Below are positions 34,516-44,765 of a DNA stretch of 64,000 nucleotides, piece by piece; the first letter of the stretch is position 1; each line of letters starts with the position of its first letter. The position numbers and the translations under genes were made by a program. The notes beneath the pieces are model-generated. The model was not told the DNA's origin. It ran no database searches and worked only from the letters and a program-made list of their open reading frames with translations. Origin of the DNA: Topomyia yanbarensis (lineage: Eukaryota; Arthropoda; Insecta; Diptera; Culicidae); assembly GCF_030247195.1 (NCBI RefSeq), contig NC_080671.1:95119870-95183869 (forward strand). Reading direction: 5' to 3'.

Positions 34516-35838
34516 ATGACTTCCCCTGACGGCGGTTCATCTCAAGGTGAGATGGACGTCGAAATAAAATCGGCTCCCCGGCTCAAGGTATATCCGAGCT
34601 CGGCCACCGGGCCATTTGTGATCTTCTTCCGGACCAAAGAAAAAAAGTGTTTGAATCTGTTGCAGATTTCTCGAGTTCTGACGGATCGGTATTCGGCCGT
34701 GACAGAAATATCGAAAATTCGCCCTGATAAGCTTCGGGTGGTGGTTAACAGTTCTACTCAGGCAAACGATATTGCTGGCTACGAGCCCTTTACGAAGGAG
34801 TACCGGGTTTATATTCCAGCTAGCAGGGTTGAAGTCAGTGGGGTCGTTTCCGATTCGAGTCTGAATTGCGAGGACCTGCTAAAATATGGGACTGGCTGTT
34901 TCAAAGACCCCATGCTTAAGCCAGTGAAGATACTGGAATGCAAACGTTTGCATTCAGCATCAGTCGCAGCTGACGGCAAGAAAATATACGTCAACTCAGA
35001 CTCTTATCGGGTGACCTTCGCCGGCTCTGCCCTGCCCAATTACCTCCTCTTTGACAAGGTTCGTCTACCTGTTCGCCTCTTTGTGCCGCGGGTCATGAAC
35101 TGTACTAATTGCAAACAATTGGGACACACAGCCTCCCATTGTAGCAATAAAGCCCGCTGTGGGAAATGCGGTGGGAATCATGCGGATGATTCCTGTGGTA
35201 GAGATGTCGAAAAGTGTCTCTACTGTGGGGGAAACCCACATGATCTCCCTTCATGTCCCGCGTACAAACAGCGCGAGGAAAATCTTAAGCGTTCCCTTCA
35301 GGGACGCTCTAAGCGATCTTTTGCAGAAATGCTTAAGATAGCTACGCCACCTGTCTCTACGAACATCTTTACCAACTTGTCTACTGACGAAGGCGACTGT
35401 GATGAACCCCAGGAGGGAACATCTTCTGCTGTGCCTAGAAGTAGTAGAAAAAGGAAGAACATTTCTTCTTCCAAGCTTCGTCGTAAAGGCCAGAAGGTGT
35501 CTCTTCATGGTCCCCCTAAAATAACTACTCAAGGAAGTACTGGTGCAAAACCGAAGCAAGTCGCTCCCGGTCTCAGTAACCTGAGCTCAGAAAAGGAGTT
35601 CCCAGCACTTCCAGGAACATCAAAAACCCCAAGTGTTCCCATATCTCAGCCAGAGAAAGAAAACAGTGCTGGCTTAATAAATTTCTCTGACATTGTGGAC
35701 CGTATTCTTACAGCGTTAAACATTTCTGACCCCCTTAAAAGTATCTTGATAAGCTTTCTCCCCGCAGTAAAAACATTTTTGATGCAGTTCACTGCGAAAT
35801 GGCCCCTTCTTTCAGCGATTGTATCCTTCGATGGCTAA
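34516..35838 (+). CDS. LINE ORF1 (Gag-like RNA-binding protein)
   Basis: 440 codons, uninterrupted. The ATG at 34516 follows CAAAA and is the first in frame. Residues about 25-185 form a folded region (PFVIFFRTKE ... YRVYIPASRVEVSG ... YRVTFAGSALPNYL) of the kind seen in I-element ORF1. Three zinc knuckles follow at about 196-255: CTNCKQLGHTASHC, CGKCGGNHADDSC and CLYCGGNPHDLPSC. The C-terminal part is basic and serine-rich (RKRKNISSSKLRRKG). The role in this family is binding element RNA to make the retrotransposition particle. Its stop overlaps the ORF2 start in ATGGCTAA, which suggests coupled translation. It looks intact and could still be made. Confidence 0.9.
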   Translation: MTSPDGGSSQGEMDVEIKSAPRLKVYPSSATGPFVIFFRTKEKKCLNLLQISRVLTDRYSAVTEISKIRPDKLRVVVNSSTQANDIAGYEPFTKEYRVYIPASRVEVSGVVSDSSLNCEDLLKYGTGCFKDPMLKPVKILECKRLHSASVAADGKKIYVNSDSYRVTFAGSALPNYLLFDKVRLPVRLFVPRVMNCTNCKQLGHTASHCSNKARCGKCGGNHADDSCGRDVEKCLYCGGNPHDLPSCPAYKQREENLKRSLQGRSKRSFAEMLKIATPPVSTNIFTNLSTDEGDCDEPQEGTSSAVPRSSRKRKNISSSKLRRKGQKVSLHGPPKITTQGSTGAKPKQVAPGLSNLSSEKEFPALPGTSKTPSVPISQPEKENSAGLINFSDIVDRILTALNISDPLKSILISFLPAVKTFLMQFTAKWPLLSAIVSFDG

Positions 35839-38800
35839 TTCATCGAACGAGGTCAAGGATTTAATCACTGTTCTACAGTGGAATTGCAGAAGCATTATCC
35901 CGAAAATCGATTCGTTTAAAATCTTACTAAATAATTTGAAATGCGATGCATTTGCCCTATGCGAGACATGGCTCACTTCAGAAATAACCCTACACTTCCA
36001 CGATTTTAATATTATTCGCTTGGATCGAGAAGACTCTTACGGAGGAGTACTTTTGGGGATCAAAAAGTGCTATTCTTTCAATCGGATCGACCTCCCCTCG
36101 ACACCAGGCATTGAAGTTGTCGCTTGCCAAACCAGAATTAAAGGCAAAGACCTTTGCATTGCTTCCACCTACATCCCCCCTAGAGCCTCAGTTAGCCACC
36201 GACGGCTTTGCGATATTGCGGAACTCCTCCCCGCACCAAGGCTAGTTTTAGGTGACTTCAACTCCCACGGCACGGCATGGGGTTGCCTTCATGACGATAA
36301 TCGATCTACCCTACTCCATGAGCTTTGCAACAACTTCAATATGACCATTTTGAATACGGGTGAAATGACACGGATTCCTGCCCCTCCAGCGCGACCGAGC
36401 GCCTTAGATCTGTCCCTCTGCTCGACATCGCTGCGGTTAGATTGCATGTGGAAGGTAGTCTCTGATCCCCACGGCAGCGACCATCTGCCAATCGTAATTA
36501 ATATTGCTAACGGTTCAGGGCCACCGAATACAATCAATGTTTCGTATGACCTCACACGAAATATTGATTGGAAGAGCTACGCGTCCGCGATATCCGAAAA
36601 AGTAGAATCGACACAAGAGCTTCCTCCGGAGGAAGAGTACGGGTTCCTGGCTGGCTTGATTCTCGATACCGCGATTCAAGCTCAGACTAAACGCGTACTA
36701 GACGCGAATTCACGCGGGCGTCCTCCCAATCCATGGTGGGACAAAGAGTGCTCAGACGTGTACGCGGAGAAGGCCGCTGCGTATAAGACCTTCCGGGATG
36801 ACGGGCTGCCAGCTAGCTACCGACAGTACGCGATGGCGGAAACGCGCATGAAGAGTTTGATAAAAGCCAAAAAACGTAGCTACTGGCGCCGGTTCGTCGA
36901 CGGACTAACGAGAGAAACATCGATGAGCACTCTTTGGAGTACGGCCCGACGCTTACGAAACCGAAACAGTACTAATGAGAGCGTGGAATATTCAAACCGT
37001 TGGATATTCGATTTTGCCAAGAAGGTTTGTCCGGATTCCGCCCCGGCACAGAAGATCTACCGCGCCGCGTCCCCTCACAATAACGCGAACGAAACACCGT
37101 TTTCGATAGTGGAGTTCTCACTTGCTCTCTTATCATGTAACAATAAAGCCCCAGGGCCAGACAGAATCAAATTTAACTTGTTAAAGAATCTGCCAGACTC
37201 TGCCAAGAGACGCTTGTTGAATTTATTTAATAAGTTTCTTGAGGGTAATATTGTCCCTCATGACTGGAGGCAAGTGAAGGTCATCGCCATTCAAAAACCA
37301 GGAAAACCAGCCTCCGACCACAACTCGTATCGACCGATTGCGATGCTGTCCTGTATCCGAAAGTTGTTCGAGAAAATGATCTTGTTTCGCCTCGATAATT
37401 GGGTTGAAGCAAATGGCTTACTGTCAGATACACAATTTGGTTTCCGCAAAGGCAAAGGGACGAACGATTGTCTTGCGTTGCTCTCAACAGAAATTCAAAT
37501 GGCTTATGCTAGCAAAGAGCAGATGGCATCAGTTTTCCTAGATATAAAGGGGGCTTTTGATTCAGTTTTTTTCTATCAAAATTCTTTCTGAGAAGCTGCA
37601 CCAGCATGGTCTTTCACCGACTCTAAACAACTTTTTGCTAAACTTGCTGTCTGAAAAACATATGCATTTTTCGCATGGTGATTTATCGACATCACGAATT
37701 AGCTACATGGGTCTTCCCCAGGGCTCATGTCTAAGCCCCCTTCTCTATAACTTTTACGTGAATGACATTGACGAATGTCTTGTCAATTCCTGCACGCTAA
37801 GGCAGCTTGCAGATGACGGTGTGGTCTCTATTACAGGTCCCAAAGCCGTCGATCTGCAAGGACCATTGCAAGATACCTTGGACAATTTGTCTGCTTGGGC
37901 CCTCCAGCTAGGTATCGAGTTCTCCACGGAGAAAACTGAGCTAGTCGTATTTTCAAGGAAGCGTGAACCAGCGCAACTACAGCTTCAATTAATGGGTCAA
38001 ACTATTGCTCAGGTTTCAACTTTCAAATATCTCGGGGTCTGGTTCGACTCTAAAGGAACCTGGGGATGTCACATTAGGTATCTGAAACAGAAGTGCCAGC
38101 AAAGGATCAACTTTCTCCGTACAATAACCGGAACATGGTGGGGTGCCCACCCAGGAGACCTGATCAGGCTGTACCAAACAACAATATTGTCGGTGATGGA
38201 GTACGGGAGTTTCTGTTTCCGCTCCGCTGCGAACATACATTTCATCAAACTAGAGCGAATCCAATATTGTTGTTTGCGTATTGCTTTGGGTTGCATGCAC
38301 TCGACCCATACGATGAGTCTCGAAGTGCTGGCGGGCGTCCTTCCGCTGAAAAATCGATTTTGGGAACTCTCATATCGATTGCTCATCCGATGCGATATCT
38401 TGAACCCGTTAGTAATTGCAAATTTCGAAAGGCTTGTCGAGCTCAATTCTCAAACCCGATTTATGTCCTTGTACTTCGATTACATGGCACAAAATATCAA
38501 TTCTTCTTCATACTATCCCAACCGTGTCAATCTCTTTCATGCTTCTGATTCAACTATATTCTTCGACACATCCATGAAAGACGAGATTCGTGGAATCCCG
38601 GATCACATACGTCCGCAAGTGATCCCAAGCATCTTTCATAGTAAATTTCGAGAAGTCGACTGCAACAAGATGTTTTACACCGACGGGTCAAGCCTCGACG
38701 GCTCCACTGGCTTCGGTATATTCAATCAAAACCTCACCGCCTCATTCAAACTCAATGATCCTGCTTCAGTTTACGTCGCAGAACTTGCTGCTATTCAGTA

Positions 38801-39443
38801 TACCCTTGGGATCATTGATACTTTGCCTACCGATCATTACTTTATTGTCTCGGATAGCCTCAGCTCAATCGAGGCTCTCCGTTCAATGAAACCTAGAAAG
38901 CACATTCCATATTTTCTGGGGAAAATCTGGGAGCGCCTGCGTGCTTTGTCTGTAAGATCGTACAAGATTACCTTAGTTTGGGTTCCCTCGCATTGCTCCA
39001 TTCCAGGTAATGAAGAAGCGGACTCTTTAGCTAAGGCGGGCGCTTTACAAGGTGACATATATGAAAGACCAATTAGCTTCAGCGAATTTTTCAGTATCAC
39101 TCATCAGAGAACCCTCGAAAGTTGGCAAACTTCATGGAGCAATGGTGAACTGGGAAGGTGGCTACATTCGATAATCCCTAAGGTATCGACGAAACCTTGG
39201 TTCAGAGAGATGGATGTGGGTCGGGATTTCATTCGCGTGATGTCTCGGCTCATGTCCAATCACTACACGCTGGACGCACATCTCCGGCGTATTGGGCTCG
39301 TGGATAGCGGTATCGGCGCTTGTGGCAACGGTTATCACGAAATCGAACATGTTGTCTGGGCATGCGCCGAGTACTGTTCTGCCAGATCTCAACTATTCGA
39401 TTCCCTTCGGGCCCGAGGGAGATCACCCAATGTCCCGGTTTGA
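35831..39443 (+). pseudogene. LINE ORF2: APE endonuclease, reverse transcriptase, RNase H; one frameshift
   Basis: Starts at ATG 35831 inside the ORF1 stop overlap; about 1,200 codons. Endonuclease: LQWNCRSI, ALCETWLT, STYIPPRA, LVLGDFNSHG, SDHLPI. Reverse transcriptase: NKAPGPDRI, NSYRPIAMLS, GFRKGKGTNDCL, catalytic FLDIKGAFDSV, GLPQGSCLSPLLYNF and LADDG where most families have YADD. RNase H: MFYTDGSS (D), VAELAAI (E), IVSDSLSS (D), VWVPSHCSIPGNEEAD (H, D). The C-terminal region has ACGNGYHEIEHVVWAC. The frame breaks just after motif A, at a run of seven T (37566-37572) where three would keep frame, so no full ORF2 can be made without slippage. Otherwise very well preserved. Confidence 0.93.
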
Positions 39444-40584
39444 GATGTACTAGCAAGCCGTGATATTCTCTACATGTCCCTTATATACACGTTCCTCAAA
39501 ACCATCAATATCCAAATTTAAATGCCCCTATCTTTTCTCTTATTATTCCCAGAAGTGCCCTCTTCCGCCTACCGTACCCCAACGATGGTTTGATACGACT
39601 CCAAGACGAGACAAAACATCTGTCGAATGAACCAACAACACGAGATCTACAGTACAACATCACACACGCAGCGCGGTGTGTTCCCGATTCGTGTCTGAGC
39701 CGTACTACGAAATCGTCTGGAGGAACCCCTGCCGGCTCGAGGAAAACCGCCCGGCGTCCCAATACTTGATACATCCGTTCGAATCTGTAATCCTGGTCGT
39801 TAATTCCTGATGCCGGAAACTGAAAGTTTATATCCCCCCCCCCTGTTCAGCCTTGTCCACCCTCTCTCCCATGTCTCTGATACACAGATGTATGACTTCA
39901 CCCCTTCTCCCCTTGAATATCTTCCCAAAACTTATGTGCCCCCCTATCTTCTAGTGTTAGTTGATCAATCCGTTCGAATCTGTAATCCTGGCCGTTAATT
40001 CCTGATGCCGGAAACTGGGAGTTTATATCTCACCCCCCCCCCCCCCCCTTCAGCCTTGTCCGCTCTCCCTCCCATGTCTCTGATACACAGATGTATGACT
40101 TCATCCCCTTCTCCCCTTGAATATATTCCCAAAACATAAGTGCTTAGTTTTAGTTGATCAATATTTAATCTCGTTAAGAAATGCCCAACAGTACCACTAC
40201 TTTAAAATAGCCCTAATTAATTCCCCTTAATCTTGAACCACTCTTTCTAGTTATTTCTAGTTAATAAGCTTGTAAAATGTTCCGCTTAGTTAATAATTAA
40301 TTTCTCCTACAATCTCCCTTCTAAAAATCATAAAGTGAATTACTATACAAAGAACACACAAAATGACCCGTCCCCCAAATCTTACGAATATTATATTATA
40401 CCCTCTTTTATATGTATAAGTTAGCTGTAAAGTTTTTTTTTTAGTTTCATTATATAAAACAAAATAATATTGAAATGTGTAACCCCCTAGTTTTAAGAAA
40501 TTCAAAATGTAAAACAATGAAAAAATGGCACCTTTAAGCTAACGCATACGTGCCTTATCAAATAAACAAATTGAAAGAAAAAAA
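39444..40584 (+). other. LINE 3' UTR with 194-bp tandem duplication
   Basis: A block starting CCGTTCGAATCTGTAATCCT occurs at about 39775 and again at about 39969, with GATGCCGGAAACT, a C-run, CATGTCTCTGATACACAG and CTTCTCCCCTTGAATAT in each. C homopolymers (9 and 16) differ between copies. AATAAA at about 40560 precedes the A-rich end. Confidence 0.85.
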
Positions 40585-40904
40585 AGTAAACAATCCAACG
40601 CGTCTGTTGCTCCAAAAACTATCTTTCCAGTATACCGGGCTTGTGATCTGCTACCGAAGTTCTGTCGACGCGCAAATAGCAAGCTGCGAATGATGTGGAC
40701 CAATAATAAGATCACTTGGTCCGATATAAGACCAGAGAACCATTCGGAATACCGATCAAATTATTTTGTCGCGTAAAATCAACACTTATATTCAATTCCT
40801 TACTACCAAAACGCCTTCAATTCAATTTTTCTTAGCACCCCTGGTAAAACCGAGTCTGAAGTTTACCAAAGGTCTTGCTAAAAACAATAAATTGAAGGAG
40901 CCTT

Positions 40905-41325
40905 CCCGAGTAGAATTTTACAATGGTATTTACCCTACAAACAATCATAAAACAATAAATATTATAGTTATTACTGTTTCAAAATTGTTTGACGCAGAGT
41001 TCTCGCAATAGATTTACAATAAAATTTCAAGTAACAATCAATTTTATTGTTCAACAAAAAACCGATACAGTAAATTCATATTAAATTTTACTGTTTACGT
41101 GAAAAAAATGTATGGAAAAAAATCGATTTTTTTAATGTTAAGATACATAACCACCCCCCTTTTATGCTGTAAAAGTCAATTTTACATTGAAATTTACTGT
41201 AGAAACATCAAAGTTTATTGTTTTTGTATTTTAGCATAACACTAGAATTCACTGTAAATCATTGTAAAATTACTGTACTGTCACAGCGAAATCCATAGTT
41301 TTGTTACTGTACATTTCTATTCGGG
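40905..41325. mobile_element. ~420-bp MITE with CCCGARTAGAA ends
   Basis: Begins CCCGAGTAGAATTTTACA and ends, inverted, CCCGAATAGAAATGTACA. The interior repeats ATTTTACTGT/ACAGTAAATT words in both orientations, giving strong self-complementarity. Non-coding. Confidence 0.7.
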
Positions 41326-41329
41326 TTAT

Positions 41330-42540
41330 TAGAAATAAATCGAATAAGGGTGTGGTTTGCACAACAAAATATTATTAGCAACTAGACTAGATGGTGCTTC
41401 AAACCGCCGGCATCATTTGTAAATATCAGAAATTCGTTGGCTGGAACGAAAGTACCCAGCTGTGTAAGATGCCACAAAAATATACGCCTGGGCATTTCGT
41501 TATACTGGACACAGATCCATCGAATACTAGCACCAGAGTTTCATTTTTGATTGATTTATTAAAAATCGATATCGGTTGACTAATTTAGAATCGATATCAC
41601 TAAACGAATTAATTTAAAATATTGCAAACAGATTTTTATAGATCCTAAAAATATCTTGACTTCTGAAACATTTGAATAGACACACCAATAATCCTCATTG
41701 CCTTATTCAATTTATTTCCCGTAGTATTATTGAGTAGGTCCCCAACAATATTAATTATCTACAAGGTACATAAAATAACTTTAATTAGACTTGCAAAACC
41801 GTTTGAACTTGAATATATTACTTAGATTTAAAAAAAATATCATATTTTTCTTATGCTTTTGCGAGCAAGGCACCAAGAGCGGAACGAACTCATAAACATT
41901 CAAATATTACGTTCACGGTAAGTTTTTATCTCTAGATTTCTGCGGAAGAAAGCATTTTAATTAGAAAATGTTTCGTAATAACCCTAAACTTTTTCCTGTT
42001 CAGATTTGAAATCATTACACGGTTTCAAAGCTATTGAGGTAAGAAATGGTCACTATGCTTTCTAAATATTCCAATTTCAAAATTGGGGCTGAGGAAAATT
42101 TTGGAATATGATTTGTTAAACACTCAGAAAATTGTTTTTTTTTTTGTAAATCAAAACAAAAGATATTCTGTTTCTTGAATAATTGATTCTTACGTGTTCA
42201 ATTATCGAAACGTATCGTTGCTCTGTAAGGTTACGTTCTCACGAGTTACTTAGAGCGGCCACATACTAACTTACGGATGCAACTAGTCGCAACATTTTGG
42301 GCGCTCTCCGGGAATTCGTGCTGATGTACATCAGTTGATAATGAATTATAGAGGGCGGCTACTGATGATGGCAATTTAGCAATCAATGGCAACAAAGTGA
42401 TATATGAGTGTTAACGTTTGGCCAATTCAGAATCGATACGCTTTCAATCAGAAATATGTCAGAATAAAAAGTAATTAGAAGAAAAGATTACGTATTGATT
42501 GCACAGATACAATATGTATTTGATGGTTATTTGTTTTTAA
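41330..42540. other. no gene recognised
   Basis: AT-rich. A 62-codon frame at 41391-41579 has no recognised motif. Confidence 0.4.
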
Positions 42541-42572
42541 TTCGTTTATTTGACGCGGCTCATAGCGGTAGT

Positions 42573-43526
42573 TTAACGGAGCCGTGGATCTTTTATACGT
42601 TTACAATACATGTAAAAATAAAAATACAAACAAGAATTAATTAATTGGATCTCGTGCGCGCAACTTTTTATTGCGAGCGGAGACCTTTTTTCGCGAGGTC
42701 TGTTGGCAAACAGCGTCAGGGGGTCATTTAATTCTCTCTTGTTTTTCACGTCCCGGTCGAAGCTGGCTTGGTGTCCGGGATCAGATGTTCTCCCTTGCTT
42801 CTTGCACTTATTGTTGATCAGTGTAAATCCGTCGTCATTGTTACTGCATTCGTTGCCGATGTTGCTTACAGTTGCTTTTGGAGTGCTGGATGATACTTTT
42901 GCGGTCGTCATTATGCTCTGAACAGCTGCCACAAATTTGGCCACCGTTTGTGGTTCAGGCATTGGTATTGAAAACTCTGTTTTAGGTTGGTTTGCCGTAG
43001 ATGAGTTGGCAATCGGTTGAGATGCATTTTCCTCTGCATCTTCCGCGCAAGGTTGTCCATGATGAGCTGTCTGATTACAATACTTGCACGTAGGAGTTTG
43101 CCCCTCATGGGTGCATATCGTAGTTTGCATAATTAAAGTTCCGTGAGTATTGAGTTTTATTTCCAAGTAGGAGGGTATAGGCCTTTCAACCCGCATCCTC
43201 ACTACAAAAACGCCGTTAGGTGTACCCGGGAAGAAGTTTCTCCAAGTATCAGGTGTAACGGATTCTATTTCTCCGTATTGCGACATGCATTTTGCAATTG
43301 GCTCAGGAGGGGTACGAGGTGATAGGTCATATAACCTTACATCTATATAATCATTCTCAATGTATACGGGAATCTTAATTCCAACGTTGTCACTTTCAAC
43401 CACGTGTTTCAAATTGTTCTTCAAAACGAAACACTCGGCTTGTGCTAACGTGTTGAATGATATTAACACTGCATTGCGAAGATGATGGTACTGAAGGTAC
43501 AAGACTTCCGCAAGCCTAAGTTGCAT
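42573..43526 (-). CDS. orphan LINE ORF1 with one CCHC knuckle
   Basis: 317 uninterrupted codons. The N-terminal half (LRLAEVLYLQYHHLRNAVL ... VGIKIPVYIENDYIDVRLYD ... MSQYGEIESV ... GVFVVRMRV) looks like an RRM-type fold. A single knuckle, CKYCNQTAHHGQPC, lies at about residues 146-159. A Ser/Thr/Pro-rich linker and a basic C-terminus follow. This matches mosquito LINE ORF1 proteins in style. Upstream sequence to about 43620 may be its 5' UTR. No ORF2 follows; it ends near 42560 with an A-rich tract, so this is an ORF1-only or 3'-deleted copy. It would bind RNA if expressed. Clade not determined. Confidence 0.7.
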   Translation of the reverse strand: MQLRLAEVLYLQYHHLRNAVLISFNTLAQAECFVLKNNLKHVVESDNVGIKIPVYIENDYIDVRLYDLSPRTPPEPIAKCMSQYGEIESVTPDTWRNFFPGTPNGVFVVRMRVERPIPSYLEIKLNTHGTLIMQTTICTHEGQTPTCKYCNQTAHHGQPCAEDAEENASQPIANSSTANQPKTEFSIPMPEPQTVAKFVAAVQSIMTTAKVSSSTPKATVSNIGNECSNNDDGFTLINNKCKKQGRTSDPGHQASFDRDVKNKRELNDPLTLFANRPREKRSPLAIKSCAHEIQLINSCLYFYFYMYCKRIKDPRLR

Positions 43527-43885
43527 TTTTACCTACAGAAGGTATTCCACTTCACTAAAACTCGGTCGTTTTAAACAAAATTTAAAGTCAACGACCGCAG
43601 CGTTGGGTCGGAGTAGAGCTTTTTCGTCAACTTTACTAATGATGACAAGAGTAATCCGATATTTCCTTTGTTCTCGAGACAATGCACACTAGATCGAGAG
43701 GCCTGTTGTTCACTTGGCTCGATTGTACGTCTGACTGCGGCAGAAGTAGAAAGTAGACTGGATGGTTATTTTTCCTCTCCAATGAAAACTCGTACTGTGG
43801 GCTTGATATGTGCCATATATTTCTACTCTCACCGCCTGTTTTTCCAGTCATCTCATCTCATCCTTTTCTCTACGACATCATTATC

Positions 43886-44158
43886 GCGATACCCAGGAAT
43901 GCCACATTGAAATCTGTGTCTCGGTCAAAAAAATCTTTTTTACCATCTGTAATGACCACCAAATCTGTGAAAATATGTGATAAATTTCCAAAAAATCTGT
44001 GAAAAATCTCAATATTTTCACAAATCTGTGAAAATCTATGAAATTTTCATCAAAATGCCAAAAATCTGTCATCTGTGAAAAAGAATCTATGATTAAAATT
44101 TGTGAAAAAAAATCTGTGACATTATAGAAAAATCTGTGAATATGGTAACCCTGGGTAC
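43886..44158 (+). repeat. dispersed AATCTGTGA-type repeat, copy 3
   Basis: The longest and cleanest copy. The left end CCCAGGAATGCCACATTGAA and the inverted right end CCCAGGGTTACCATATTCAC are imperfect terminal repeats, so this is probably a MITE. The interior has at least eight AATCTGTGA/AATCTATGA units. The frame on the minus strand is a repeat artefact. Confidence 0.8.
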
Positions 44159-44244
44159 CACTGTTACACATTTGGCAACGGTATGAAGTGGAAACTCACC
44201 AAAACTGGCCAAAACACAGGTTTTCAGAAATTCCTTGATTTTTC

Positions 44245-44372
44245 GATTGCCTTGTAAACAGCCTGCCTGGGTTCGATTTACAACCCCGCATATAGGATTA
44301 GAGATTTTTCTAACCCGAACAAGAGGCGCCAAAAGTTAAAGTTGAAGCCTCTATAAGCGAAATAAAAAAATG
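44245..44372 (+). mobile_element. second SINE family, diverged copy
   Basis: CCTGGGTTCGATTTACAACC keeps a B box. GATTAGAGATTTTTCTAACC and the tail AAGCGAAATAAAAAAATG match the SINE at 8318-8486. The 5' part is missing or diverged. From 44373 to 44765 nothing is recognised. Confidence 0.6.
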
Positions 44373-44765
44373 TCCGTTCATATTGCTGGTTATTATAAAA
44401 ATCGTTATCTTCCGGCCGCAGCTACAAATTCCCTGCCAGATCATCAGATTACTGGCAAACTTGTCCGCTACTACAAAATTTTTATTTCTTGGAAACATCC
44501 CGGAATATAAACCAGCTGTTTAGGTCAAACTTGAGGAACGTTTCACTGTCCATAAGTATGCCTCCGATAAATCTGGTTAGATCCTGATCACAGAACTTTA
44601 AGACCCGCCTTTTGGTAATGATGTTTTACATTACGGTCCAGTTCGGTTGCTTAATAGCTCGATACTTGAAGACACCTCCCCGAGTACAGCTCCGAGTTTG
44701 ATTGTCGCATCCACGCCCAAAAGTCCAGGATTTTCCTTAAAAAGTCATAATCTTAAGACACAATG

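Larger units (their letters stand above)
34209..40584 (+). mobile_element. full-length I-group non-LTR retrotransposon with 13-bp target duplication
   Basis: Perfect AGTAAACAATCCA at 34196-34208 and 40585-40597 brackets 6,376 bp. Order is about 300 bp 5' UTR, ORF1, ORF2 overlapping it by 8 bp, about 1.1 kb 3' UTR, AATAAA and a short A-rich tail. RNase H in ORF2 with zinc knuckles in ORF1 points to the I/R1/LOA side of LINEs rather than Jockey. The intact duplication and single frameshift suggest a recent insertion. Confidence 0.92.

Noticed and set aside
38069..38548. Overlapping 125- and 151-codon frames on both strands
   Set aside because: Shadow frames of the LINE ORF2 reverse transcriptase, whose motifs are in another frame.
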